Shown piece after piece: positions 15,153-22,531 of a DNA stretch of 35,511 nt (within the stretch, counting starts at the first letter, position 1; every line of letters begins with the position of its first letter). Position numbers and translations under genes: made by a program. The DNA comes from Phycisphaerae bacterium (GTDB lineage Bacteria > Planctomycetota > Phycisphaerae > SM23-33). Where the stretch lies: contig JADHXQ010000046.1 of the NCBI GenBank assembly GCA_016782885.1, positions 1 to 35,511 of the forward strand. The letters run 5' to 3'. Below the pieces are notes generated by a model. That model was given only the letters and a program-made list of their open reading frames with translations, made no database searches and was not told where the DNA came from.

Positions 15153-16211
15153 TTACTCTCTTCGCGGGTTTGCGGTGACCTTCACGCTCGCCAGGTAGAT
15201 GCTGGTTCTGCCTTCGTGGCTGGCGTAGTAGCTGACCCACAGCACGCCGCCGTGCCATAGCAGCCCGGGATAGCTCGTGTCGCCTCCGCTGGGCAGCTTG
15301 AGTACATCGCCGATCTTGCCGCTGTCAACGTCGAGGCCGAACAGGGCGGTGTGCGTTTTGGGTTTAAGAAACCGCCCGGCGCCGATCCACGCCCCGTTTG
15401 GCAGGCGGATCATGTTCGGACCGCCAACGTATCTGCCCAGATCGCGCCAGGTCCATTGCTTGTAAGGCGGGCGAGCCTTACCTATCAAAGCCGATCCCCG
15501 GCGCCGCTGCAGGCAATAGGATGTTCCGTCTTTGGTGAACCGCAGAGTTGCTTCGTTGGGCGTCCCCTTATCGCACATCGGCGACAGCAGCGTCCTGTAG
15601 TCAAGAGCGTTGTCGGTGACCAGCAGCGAGGTCTTGCCCGGGTAGTTGTAGTCCACGGCGTAGCCCCTGGGCCCATGCCACGTGATGCGCCATATCCATC
15701 GCTTCGGATCGCCCACGAGTTTCGGCGCGGTCCACGAGGCCCCATCCTTCGAGAACGACACGAAGCTGCCCGTGGGCGCCGATTCGCGGGCCTTTCTCGG
15801 CGCGGCGCCTCCGAGGATCATCAACCGCCCGTCGGGCATCCGGGAGATCTTCGCGTCGCGGAGGTCCATGCCCTTCATGGCGAGCAGCGCCGCCGACTCC
15901 CACGCCTTGAAGTCGCTGGAGACCAGGATGCGGATCTTCCCGTCCGGCGAGACGTGCCCGTCGCCCTCGCGAAAGACGCAATATATGCGCCCGTCGAAGG
16001 CGATCAGATCGGTAAAGGCGTTGTGCTTTCCCTTGTCCCATATTTTCCTGGCCGACAGGAGCTTCATGGCGATGCGCGGTTGTGTGGCTGGGGCAGTCGC
16101 CGCCGTTTTAGCGCCATACGCCGCACCGACGCCGCAGATGATCGCCATCACGACCAGGCTCAATGAAAACACTATCGCGATTGCCCGAGCGAAAGTCTCC
16201 TGGTTCCGCAT
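15153..16211 (-). CDS. Secreted BNR/sialidase-like beta-propeller protein
   Basis: A 352-aa protein. ATG 16211 has AAGGAG 7-8 nt upstream; the in-frame TTG at 16217 is rejected because it overlaps the spacer. A signal-anchor-like N-terminus (AIAIVFSLSLVVMAIICGVGAAYGA) precedes a propeller of exo-sialidase type with BNR-like pieces: ISKFSxDGASW-type 'FVSFSKDGASWTAPKL', 'FRITWH'-like 'IWRITWHGPRGYAVDYNY', 'MPDGRLMILGGAAPRK' and 'SYPGLLWHGGVLWVSYYASHEGRTSIYLASV'. This fold occurs in sialidases and many other glycan-active proteins. The Arg triad of true sialidases cannot be assigned by eye, so the enzyme activity is open. The STAS-domain gene lies 17 bp upstream on the same strand, so the two are probably co-transcribed. 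Confidence 0.8.
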   Translation of the reverse strand: MRNQETFARAIAIVFSLSLVVMAIICGVGAAYGAKTAATAPATQPRIAMKLLSARKIWDKGKHNAFTDLIAFDGRIYCVFREGDGHVSPDGKIRILVSSDFKAWESAALLAMKGMDLRDAKISRMPDGRLMILGGAAPRKARESAPTGSFVSFSKDGASWTAPKLVGDPKRWIWRITWHGPRGYAVDYNYPGKTSLLVTDNALDYRTLLSPMCDKGTPNEATLRFTKDGTSYCLQRRRGSALIGKARPPYKQWTWRDLGRYVGGPNMIRLPNGAWIGAGRFLKPKTHTALFGLDVDSGKIGDVLKLPSGGDTSYPGLLWHGGVLWVSYYASHEGRTSIYLASVKVTANPRRE

Positions 16212-16228
16212 ACCCAAACTCCTTGCTG

Positions 16229-16609
16229 TCAGTCGGGCCGATCCGATTCGCCAGCGGCACGGTCGCCTCTGGGCCTGAATTCGAGGCGGGCGCGATTAAC
16301 GTCCGGATAGATACCGAATATCCTGTTGAGATGCGTCAGGTTCAGCACGTCGACGATGCGGCTGTGAACGTCGGCGATTTTCACTTCCCCTCCGGCGGTT
16401 TTGGCGCGTTTATGCAGTCGCAGCAGGACGCCGAGGCCCCAACTGGAGATATACGTGAGCTTCTTGCAGTCGATGATTATCTTCGTCACTCCACTTTCGA
16501 TCAGCTTGATTATCCGATCGACGAATTCCTTACTGGTGTGCCTGTCGATCCCTCCGTCAGCGGAGATGATCAGCACATCGTTATCGACTTCATGATAGTA
16601 GAATTCCAT
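16229..16609 (-). CDS. STAS-domain anti-sigma factor antagonist-like protein
   Basis: A 126-aa cytoplasmic protein covering a single SpoIIAA/RsbV-type STAS domain (about residues 3-105) and a charged tail (RPRGDRAAGESDRPD). The signature KIIIDCKKLTYISSWGLGVLLRLHKRA includes the Ser pair (Ser55-Ser56) at the usual phosphorylation position. The local sequence is ISSWGLG rather than DSSGLG. In known systems such proteins free sigma factors by binding an anti-sigma kinase. No kinase or sigma gene lies in this window, so the partners are elsewhere. No ribosome site precedes ATG 16609. Instead a promoter ends 6 nt upstream, suggesting a leaderless mRNA. The secreted propeller gene follows after 17 bp. 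Confidence 0.87.
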   Translation of the reverse strand: MEFYYHEVDNDVLIISADGGIDRHTSKEFVDRIIKLIESGVTKIIIDCKKLTYISSWGLGVLLRLHKRAKTAGGEVKIADVHSRIVDVLNLTHLNRIFGIYPDVNRARLEFRPRGDRAAGESDRPD

Positions 16610-16615
16610 GGGCGT

Positions 16616-16644
16616 ATTCTACCGGACCGTTTGAGAGATGTCGA
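16616..16644 (-). promoter_or_regulatory. Promoter abutting STAS gene start, TCGACA-17-TAGAAT
   Basis: Read on the minus strand, -35 TCGACA (16639-16644) and -10 TAGAAT (16616-16621) are each 5 of 6 consensus with a 17-bp spacer. Only 6 nt separate the -10 from ATG 16609, which places the transcription start at or next to the start codon. Another weaker minus-strand candidate (TTGACG at 16688-16693, 17 bp, TACGTT) lies further up. Confidence 0.65.
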
Positions 16645-16888
16645 TAACCGTGTGATTCTGCGGTAACGTAAGTGTCCTGTAAATTGTCGTCAAAGATTGG
16701 CCTCCAACGGTCTGGATGGCGAAATTTGCAACGGAAAGGCGACCAATCTGCGACCAAAAGGCCCGTTGTTGACATAAAGAATGTGAATGAAATCGTTTAG
16801 GGTCAGAGGAGTCGCTACCGGTACGGTTTTGCTTCCCGCCTTTACGGGTTTTCGGCTGCCCAACTCGCTCTCGCAGCAAGAAAAACAC

Positions 16889-16917
16889 TTGAAAATGAGC
16901 AATGCTATAGCTAGAAT
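16889..16917 (+). promoter_or_regulatory. Promoter abutting AAA gene start, TTGAAA-17-TAGAAT
   Basis: -35 TTGAAA (16889-16894) and -10 TAGAAT (16912-16917) are both 5 of 6 consensus with a 17-bp spacer. The ATG at 16924 follows after 6 nt (TCAAGC), so the transcript probably starts at or beside the start codon. No Shine-Dalgarno sequence is present. Confidence 0.7.
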
Positions 16918-16923
16918 TCAAGC

Positions 16924-18159
16924 ATGAATTACAAGGCACGGATAGTTACCGAGAAACTGCGTCAGATGGTTGAGCGGTTTGCAGTGGTTGTGGTGTCGGG
17001 CGCCAGGCGGGTGGGCAAGAGTACGTTGCTGGAGCATGCGTTTGACGGTTGGCAGGCGGTAGTGTTTGATCCGGTGGTGGATGTGGGCAATGCGCGTCAG
17101 GATCCGGACTTATTCCTGGACAATCATCCGGCGCCGCTGATCCTGGATGAGATTCAGTACGCTCCTGAGTTAGTGGCCGCGATTAAGCGGCGTGTGGATC
17201 GAACCCGACAGCCCGGACAGTACGTCCTGACCGGTTCGCAGCAGTGGTCAGTTTTGAAATCGGCCAGCGAGTCACTTGCGGGGCGTGCGGTTTTTCTTGA
17301 TCTGGAGGGGTTCTGCCTCGCCGAAATCGCTGAGGCGACAACGGATGGACATTGGCTCAAGCGGTATCTTGACGACCCTGATGACTTTGTAGCCGACCCG
17401 CCGGAGAGGCTGCCGGCGGGTAAGACGGTGTATGAACAGCTCTGGCGGGGGTTCATGCCGGAGGCCGATTCGCTGGAACTCGATTGGCTTGGCGAGTTTC
17501 ACCGGGCGTACCTGCGGACGTATATCGAACGGGATGTTCGACTACTCTCGGACGTTAGCGATTGGCAGCAGTTTGGGCGGTTTGTGCAACTGGTCGCGGC
17601 GCTGACGGCCCAGGAGATTAACTATTCCCAGTTAGGTCGCGAACTTGGTGTAACGCAGCATACAGCCCAGCGTTGGCTGGCGATGCTTACGGCGACATTC
17701 CAATGGTTCGCGGCGCCGGCGTATCATGGCAACACGATAAAGCGGATCAGCAGCCGCCCGAAGGGCTACATTGCCGACACCGGTCTGGCGTGCAGCCTGC
17801 AAATGATATCGAGACCACAAATGCTGGGCGGGCATCCGATGGCCGGGGCGCTGTTCGAGACGGCTGTTGTTGCTGAAATCCGAAAACTGTCCGGTACGTT
17901 GGCGACTCCGCCAAGCTTGCACCACTGGCGCAGCCACGGTGGCGCGGAGGTTGATCTGCTGCTGGAGCGGGACGGGAGGTTTTATCCGATAGAGGTCAAG
18001 CTGGGTTCTCGTCCCTCCAAGGGTGATCTGCGAGGCATCAAGGCGCTGCGGAGCACGTATCAGAAGCTCAACATCGCCCCTGGTCTGGTCATCTGTCCGA
18101 CGGAGCGTTTCATGCGACTCGACGACACGGAATGCGCTTTCCCCTGGGATACGCGATGA
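16924..18159 (+). CDS. AAA_14/DUF4143 family ATPase
   Basis: A 411-aa cytoplasmic protein. It has an N-terminal P-loop ATPase with Walker A GARRVGKST (residues 26-34) and Walker B PLILDEIQ (Asp75, Glu76), then sensor-like VLTGSQQW. The middle contains a winged-helix-like segment (AQEINYSQLGRELGVTQHTAQRWLAML). The C-terminal DUF4143 domain carries a nuclease-like motif, GGAEVDLLLERDGRFYPIEVKLG, matching the D...ExK pattern of PD-(D/E)xK folds. This family is common and patchily distributed in bacteria and archaea; its biological role is unknown, with mobile or toxin-like behaviour sometimes suggested. It appears complete. Transcription begins at a promoter directly against the ATG with no ribosome site, implying a leaderless mRNA. 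Confidence 0.93.
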   Translation: MNYKARIVTEKLRQMVERFAVVVVSGARRVGKSTLLEHAFDGWQAVVFDPVVDVGNARQDPDLFLDNHPAPLILDEIQYAPELVAAIKRRVDRTRQPGQYVLTGSQQWSVLKSASESLAGRAVFLDLEGFCLAEIAEATTDGHWLKRYLDDPDDFVADPPERLPAGKTVYEQLWRGFMPEADSLELDWLGEFHRAYLRTYIERDVRLLSDVSDWQQFGRFVQLVAALTAQEINYSQLGRELGVTQHTAQRWLAMLTATFQWFAAPAYHGNTIKRISSRPKGYIADTGLACSLQMISRPQMLGGHPMAGALFETAVVAEIRKLSGTLATPPSLHHWRSHGGAEVDLLLERDGRFYPIEVKLGSRPSKGDLRGIKALRSTYQKLNIAPGLVICPTERFMRLDDTECAFPWDTR

Positions 18160-18257
18160 ATCCTGTGATTCTTTGATCTCGGCGCGGGTGGTGGTTGTTC
18201 GGTACAATAGTTCTCAGGTGCGTGAAGATCGTCGCGCGGAAATGAGGCAGGAATTCT

Positions 18258-20933
18258 ATGGCGGTTTCGAGAGTCGCGGACACGATGGCGTGGGGTTGTG
18301 TGCTGGCGAGTTTGTTGGCGTTTGCGTCGCCGGTCCGGGGCGCCGATGCGGCGAGGTTGTGGGTCGAGGCTGAGAGCTACGTTTCGCAGAAGGGATCGAC
18401 TACCAAGAGTTTTTCGATGCCGAATGCGTCAGGCGGCGCGATCGTCAATAGCAGTTGGGGCGCCAGGAAGGGACACTACCTTCGCTACAAGTTGACCCTT
18501 CCGGTCAAGATGACCAGGGTATACGTGACGCTGAAATACGCCCGGGCAATGCCCGGCCCGGCGAGCGTGGAGATCGTCTGCGACGGAAAGGCCGTCCGCC
18601 TTCCGCTGCAGTCTACCGGCGGATGGGGATTCAAATCCTCCGGATGGCGACTTGCCCAGGTTGAGTTTCCGGCGATGTCGGCGGGAGCCCACGCGCTGGA
18701 GATTCGGTCGCTGAAGGATGGGGGTAATGTCAACTTCGACGGTTTCTTCGTGTCCGAGGCGCCCGACAAGGGCCCCAAACCCAAAGCGGCGCCGCAGGCG
18801 GATATCAAAAAGCTGCTGGCCCCGTACATCGACAGGATCAAACGCATCGTTTTTACCAAGCATTTTGACATGGGCGGGTCGCACTACGCCTACACTGACG
18901 CCGTGAGCAATGAAGATACTCTCAATCCCTCCGGAAGAGTAAAGGAGTTCAATTTCAAGGGCGGATCGAGCCTGTGCCTGTTGGAAATCGGCAAGGATTA
19001 CGCCATTAAGGAGACGACGCTTCTCGACGATAAAGACGGCGTGTTCCGCGACCCGGACGTGTCGTACGACGGTAAACGGATACTGTTTTCCTGGAAAAAG
19101 TCAGCACGCGGCGACGACTATCACCTGTACGAGATGGACGCGGCGACGCGAAAAGTCCGCCAACTGACTTCCGGGCTTGGACTGGCGGATTACGAGGGGA
19201 TCTACCTGCCCGACGGGAACATCATGTTCAGTTCCACGCGGTGCTTTCAAAACGTGGACTGCTGGCACGTGAGCGTGTGCAACATGTACCTGATGAACGA
19301 GGACGGAAAGCACATGCGCCGGATCGGGTTCGACCAGGTGCATACCAACTATCCCCAGGTCCACCCGACCAGCGGGCTGGTTACATACACGCGATGGGAA
19401 TACAACGACCGCGGGCAGATCTATCCCCAACCGCTGTTCCGCATGCACCAAAACGGCGCCCAGCAGACCGAGTTTTACGGTAACAATTCGTATTTTCCGA
19501 CAACGATTCTGCACGCGCGCGGGATCCCCGGCACGGGCAAGGTGCTGGCGGTGCTGTCGGGGCACCACACCCATCAGCGCGGAAAGCTTGCGATTATCGA
19601 CCCGTCGAAAGGGCGCCAGGAGACCAGCGGCGTTATGCTCGTCGCTCCAGTTAAAAAGCTGAAAGGCGTGATAAAGATCGACAGCTACGGGCAGCGAGGC
19701 GACCAGTGGCAGTATCCCTATCCGCTCGACGAGAAGAACTGCCTGGTGACCTTCCGCCCGCAAGGGGCGAAGAAATTCGGGATCTATTTCATGAATATCG
19801 ACGGTCAGCGAGTCCTGCTGGCCGACGATCCGAAAATCTCGTGCAACCAGCCGATTCCTCTGGCGCCGCGCCGGTTACCGCCCCAGCCGAACTATCCGAT
19901 CGACTGGCGAAAGAAGACAGGGACCTTCACCATTCAAAACATCTATCACGGTCCGGGCCTCAAGGGCGTAAAACGGGGAACAATCAAGAAGGTTCGAGTG
20001 GTGGCGCTGGATTTCATGGCTACGGATATCGGGCGGAAGCACGGACCGTCGACCATCAGCGATCTGGCTGCATGGGACGTGAAGATCGTCCTTGGCGAGG
20101 CCCCGGTTTACGAAGACGGATCTGCCGCCTTCGAAGTTCCAGCGCGCACGCCGGTCTACTTCCAGGCGATAGATGCAAACGGGCACGTGGCACAGACGAT
20201 GCGATCCTGGTCGACGCTGATGCCCGGCGAGGTGTTCGGATGCATAGGCTGCCACGAGGACAAAAATGAAACCGTAGCGGCCAACAAGGCGGTGACAATG
20301 GCCCTGAAGAAAGGCGTCAAACCGCTTGAGCCCTTTTATGATATAACGGGTAAGGGTTTCAGTTTTCCGAAGATGATCCAGCCGATTTTCGACGCCAAAT
20401 GCGTAAAGTGCCACAAGGGCGGAAAGACCGAACCGCCCGACTTGAGCGCCGCGCCGGTCTGGGACAACGCCGCGCGCAAGTTCTGGAACCGGTCGTACCA
20501 GGAATTGATATCCAAGGACCGCCCGCGCGGTCCGGCCAATGACACGCAACAGCGGCTCGGAGTCATTGCGGAGAAGTCCAAATATCTGAACTGGATAGGC
20601 CGCTGGTCCGTGCCCGTGATGATCCCTCCGTATTCCCACGGTTCATCGTGCAGCCCTCTGGTCGCCCTGCTGACGAAGGGTCACCCGTCTTCGCTTCCGG
20701 CTTCGTCGCGGCAAGCCCAGGTGAAGATGACGCGCCAGGAAATGGATAAGATCGCCTGCTGGATCGATCTGGCGCTGCCGCATTCGGGCGATTGGACCGA
20801 AGGGATGAAACCCGAAGACGCCAAGCTGTACATGAAGACCCGCAACCTGCGAACGGTTTGGGAAAAGCAGGAAGCCGAGAATATCAAAGAGTACATCAAG
20901 TCGCAAAGCGCCGACGGTAACGGCGAACGTTAA
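18258..20933 (+). CDS. CBM-propeller-diheme HzsA-like protein
   Basis: An 891-aa exported protein with GAGGCAGGA just before ATG 18258. After the signal peptide (ending FASPVRGADA) there is a CBM6/35-like beta-sandwich (about residues 30-165: LWVEAESYVSQKG..., GHYLRYKLTLP, GNVNFDGFFVSE). A PD40/TolB-type propeller follows (about 195-480, with ILFSWKKSARGDDYHLYEMDA, DGNIMFSSTRCFQ, TSGLVTYTRWEYNDRGQI). Then comes the hydrazine-synthase-alpha-like domain with two heme c motifs, CIGCH (Cys662) and CVKCH (Cys715, in MIQPIFDAKCVKCHKGG). The third motif and extension found in the 9588 protein are absent. The glycan-binding module fused to a redox propeller suggests a redox role at a polysaccharide surface, which is inference. 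It is convergent with the sulfatase at 20958. Confidence 0.86.
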   Translation: MAVSRVADTMAWGCVLASLLAFASPVRGADAARLWVEAESYVSQKGSTTKSFSMPNASGGAIVNSSWGARKGHYLRYKLTLPVKMTRVYVTLKYARAMPGPASVEIVCDGKAVRLPLQSTGGWGFKSSGWRLAQVEFPAMSAGAHALEIRSLKDGGNVNFDGFFVSEAPDKGPKPKAAPQADIKKLLAPYIDRIKRIVFTKHFDMGGSHYAYTDAVSNEDTLNPSGRVKEFNFKGGSSLCLLEIGKDYAIKETTLLDDKDGVFRDPDVSYDGKRILFSWKKSARGDDYHLYEMDAATRKVRQLTSGLGLADYEGIYLPDGNIMFSSTRCFQNVDCWHVSVCNMYLMNEDGKHMRRIGFDQVHTNYPQVHPTSGLVTYTRWEYNDRGQIYPQPLFRMHQNGAQQTEFYGNNSYFPTTILHARGIPGTGKVLAVLSGHHTHQRGKLAIIDPSKGRQETSGVMLVAPVKKLKGVIKIDSYGQRGDQWQYPYPLDEKNCLVTFRPQGAKKFGIYFMNIDGQRVLLADDPKISCNQPIPLAPRRLPPQPNYPIDWRKKTGTFTIQNIYHGPGLKGVKRGTIKKVRVVALDFMATDIGRKHGPSTISDLAAWDVKIVLGEAPVYEDGSAAFEVPARTPVYFQAIDANGHVAQTMRSWSTLMPGEVFGCIGCHEDKNETVAANKAVTMALKKGVKPLEPFYDITGKGFSFPKMIQPIFDAKCVKCHKGGKTEPPDLSAAPVWDNAARKFWNRSYQELISKDRPRGPANDTQQRLGVIAEKSKYLNWIGRWSVPVMIPPYSHGSSCSPLVALLTKGHPSSLPASSRQAQVKMTRQEMDKIACWIDLALPHSGDWTEGMKPEDAKLYMKTRNLRTVWEKQEAENIKEYIKSQSADGNGER

Positions 20934-20958
20934 ACCCGCCTTTAGTAGGCAGGCGGGT
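20934..20958. terminator. Hairpin between convergent genes
   Basis: ACCCGCCT (20934-20941) pairs with AGGCGGGT (20951-20958) around a 9-nt loop, directly between the stops of the convergent cytochrome and sulfatase genes. It overlaps the sulfatase stop codon by one base. No T-tract follows on either strand, so it may block transcripts or RNases rather than act as a classic intrinsic terminator. Confidence 0.5.
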
Positions 20959-22307
20959 CACTGTTCCTTGCCCATCGGAATAACGCTTGCTTCGATCTCG
21001 GCCAGGCGTTTTTTCGCCAGGGCTTCCATCGCCTTGACTCGCTCGGGATGTTTGGCGCTTACGTCGGTGGTCTCTTCGATGTCTTCAGCGATATTGAACA
21101 GCACCGGACCTTTGCCCTTTGTCTTTAGCCGGGCGCCTCTGCGATCGAGAAAGAGTTTCCAGTCGCCTACGCGGATCGCCTGGAAGCCCTGCGATCCGTG
21201 CCAGTAGAGCAGGTCCTTGCGAGCGTGTTCGGCGCCTTTCTTGCCGACGATAGTGTCCCACACGTTCACGCCGTCTATTACAGGCGATCCTCTCGATATG
21301 CTTTTCAGGTCGATCCCGCATACTCCGCTCAACGTCGGCAGCATGTCTATTGCGGCGATGATCTCGGCGCTCTCGCGCCCGGGCGGGACTACACCCGGCA
21401 AGCGGAAGATGCACGGCACGCGCGTGCCGCCTTCCAGCGCCGACCACTTCCGGCCGCGATACGGCTTGGCCAGCGACTCCTTCGTTCCCGGTTCGGGTCC
21501 GTTGTCCGACATGAACACGACGATCGTTTTCTTGTCGAGCTTCTCGGCTTCGAGTGTTTTCAGGATGTCGCCGATGCGCGAATCGAGTTCCTCGACCACG
21601 TCGCCGTACTTGCCGAATGCGGACTTGCCCTTCCACTCCGGATGCGGTTGGATCGGGAAGTGCGGCGCGGTGTACGGGATGTACAGGAAGAACGGATTGT
21701 CCTTGTTGTCCTTGATGAACTTGATCGACTCGGCGGTGAACTGTTCGGTCAGCAGCGGGTTCTTGAACGGTTTTTCCAGCAGTTCGTCGCCGCGCCACAG
21801 CTCCTTGGTCTGGTTGTTGGACTTGTTGATATAGTAGGTCGAGTCGAACCCCTGGCGGTGCGGCAGGAACGGCTTTTTATCGCCGAGATGCCACTTGCCG
21901 CACATACCGGTCTTGTAGCCGGACGCCTTGAAGATTTCGGCCATCGTCAGCGCCTTGGGGCTGAGGCCTTCGTTCCTGTTGATCATGTACCCTACGACGC
22001 CTTTCTTCCATCCGACTCGGCTGGGGTAGGCGCCGGTCATCAGCGCCATTCGCGACGGAGTGCAGACCGTGGCGCCGGCGTAGAAGCTTGTAAGGCGGAT
22101 CCCGTCCTTGGCGAGCTGGTCTATCACAGGCGTCTGGATCTTCGGATGTCCGTAGCAACCCAGATCGTGGTAGCCCAGATCATCAACCATGATCAGCACG
22201 ACATTCGGGCGATTCGCGATCTTGGCGGCGCGCAGTGCGGCTCCGGGCAGGACGAGTCCCGCGGCGGCGATACCAACGGTTTTCAAGAACGATCTTCGAC
22301 CAGTCAT
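20958..22307 (-). CDS. Tat-exported sulfatase (S1, arylsulfatase A-like)
   Basis: A 449-aa type I sulfatase on the minus strand. ATG 22307 follows a GGAAAA site and begins a twin-arginine signal (MTGRRSFLKTVGIAAAG). Metal ligands sit in NVVLIMVDDLGYHDLGCYG (Asp42, Asp43). The formylglycine site is CTPSR with Cys82 in TVCTPSRMALMTGAYPSRVG. Further family motifs are GKWHLGD (Lys-His pair), YIPYTAPHFPI, FMSDNGPEPGTKESLAKPYRGRKWSALEGGTRVP and DLLYWHGSQGFQAIRVGDWKLF. All expected catalytic residues are present. The overall architecture resembles arylsulfatase A/galactose-6-sulfatase-type members, but assignment to a substrate subfamily needs a search. It is divergent from the sulfatase at 22532, sharing a 224-bp promoter region. 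It lacks the basic tail of the other two sulfatases. Confidence 0.95.
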   Translation of the reverse strand: MTGRRSFLKTVGIAAAGLVLPGAALRAAKIANRPNVVLIMVDDLGYHDLGCYGHPKIQTPVIDQLAKDGIRLTSFYAGATVCTPSRMALMTGAYPSRVGWKKGVVGYMINRNEGLSPKALTMAEIFKASGYKTGMCGKWHLGDKKPFLPHRQGFDSTYYINKSNNQTKELWRGDELLEKPFKNPLLTEQFTAESIKFIKDNKDNPFFLYIPYTAPHFPIQPHPEWKGKSAFGKYGDVVEELDSRIGDILKTLEAEKLDKKTIVVFMSDNGPEPGTKESLAKPYRGRKWSALEGGTRVPCIFRLPGVVPPGRESAEIIAAIDMLPTLSGVCGIDLKSISRGSPVIDGVNVWDTIVGKKGAEHARKDLLYWHGSQGFQAIRVGDWKLFLDRRGARLKTKGKGPVLFNIAEDIEETTDVSAKHPERVKAMEALAKKRLAEIEASVIPMGKEQ

Positions 22308-22531
22308 ATTGTTTTCCTTAATTCCAGCGGTCGTACGACGAAGAATCCGGTCCTGGCTCGACAGTGACCATTGTAGTGATCAACTGCTGTATTTCAATCG
22401 CTCGCGGTGTCGAACGGCGCGCGAGACCGCAAGCGGTTATCTGGCGCACGCGTTCTTGATGAAAATCGAGCATTTCCAGGGCTTTTCGTGTAGAGTTTGC
22501 GAATAACTCTTGCCTTATTGGAGATGGGAAT

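Larger units (their letters stand above)
16610..16923. other. Divergent promoter region between STAS and AAA genes
   Basis: A 314-bp intergenic region holding back-to-back promoters for both flanking genes, each ending exactly 6 nt from an ATG. The central 200 bp contain no ORF that I trust and no obvious palindromic operator. Confidence 0.6.

Noticed and set aside
16590..16939. Small minus-strand ORFs across the divergent promoter region
   Set aside because: They overlap the promoters and the start of the STAS gene, have no ribosome sites and show no motif.
21198..22367. 389-codon frame on the plus strand over the minus-strand sulfatase
   Set aside because: Shadow of the sulfatase, whose CTPSR and DDLGY motifs are unambiguous.
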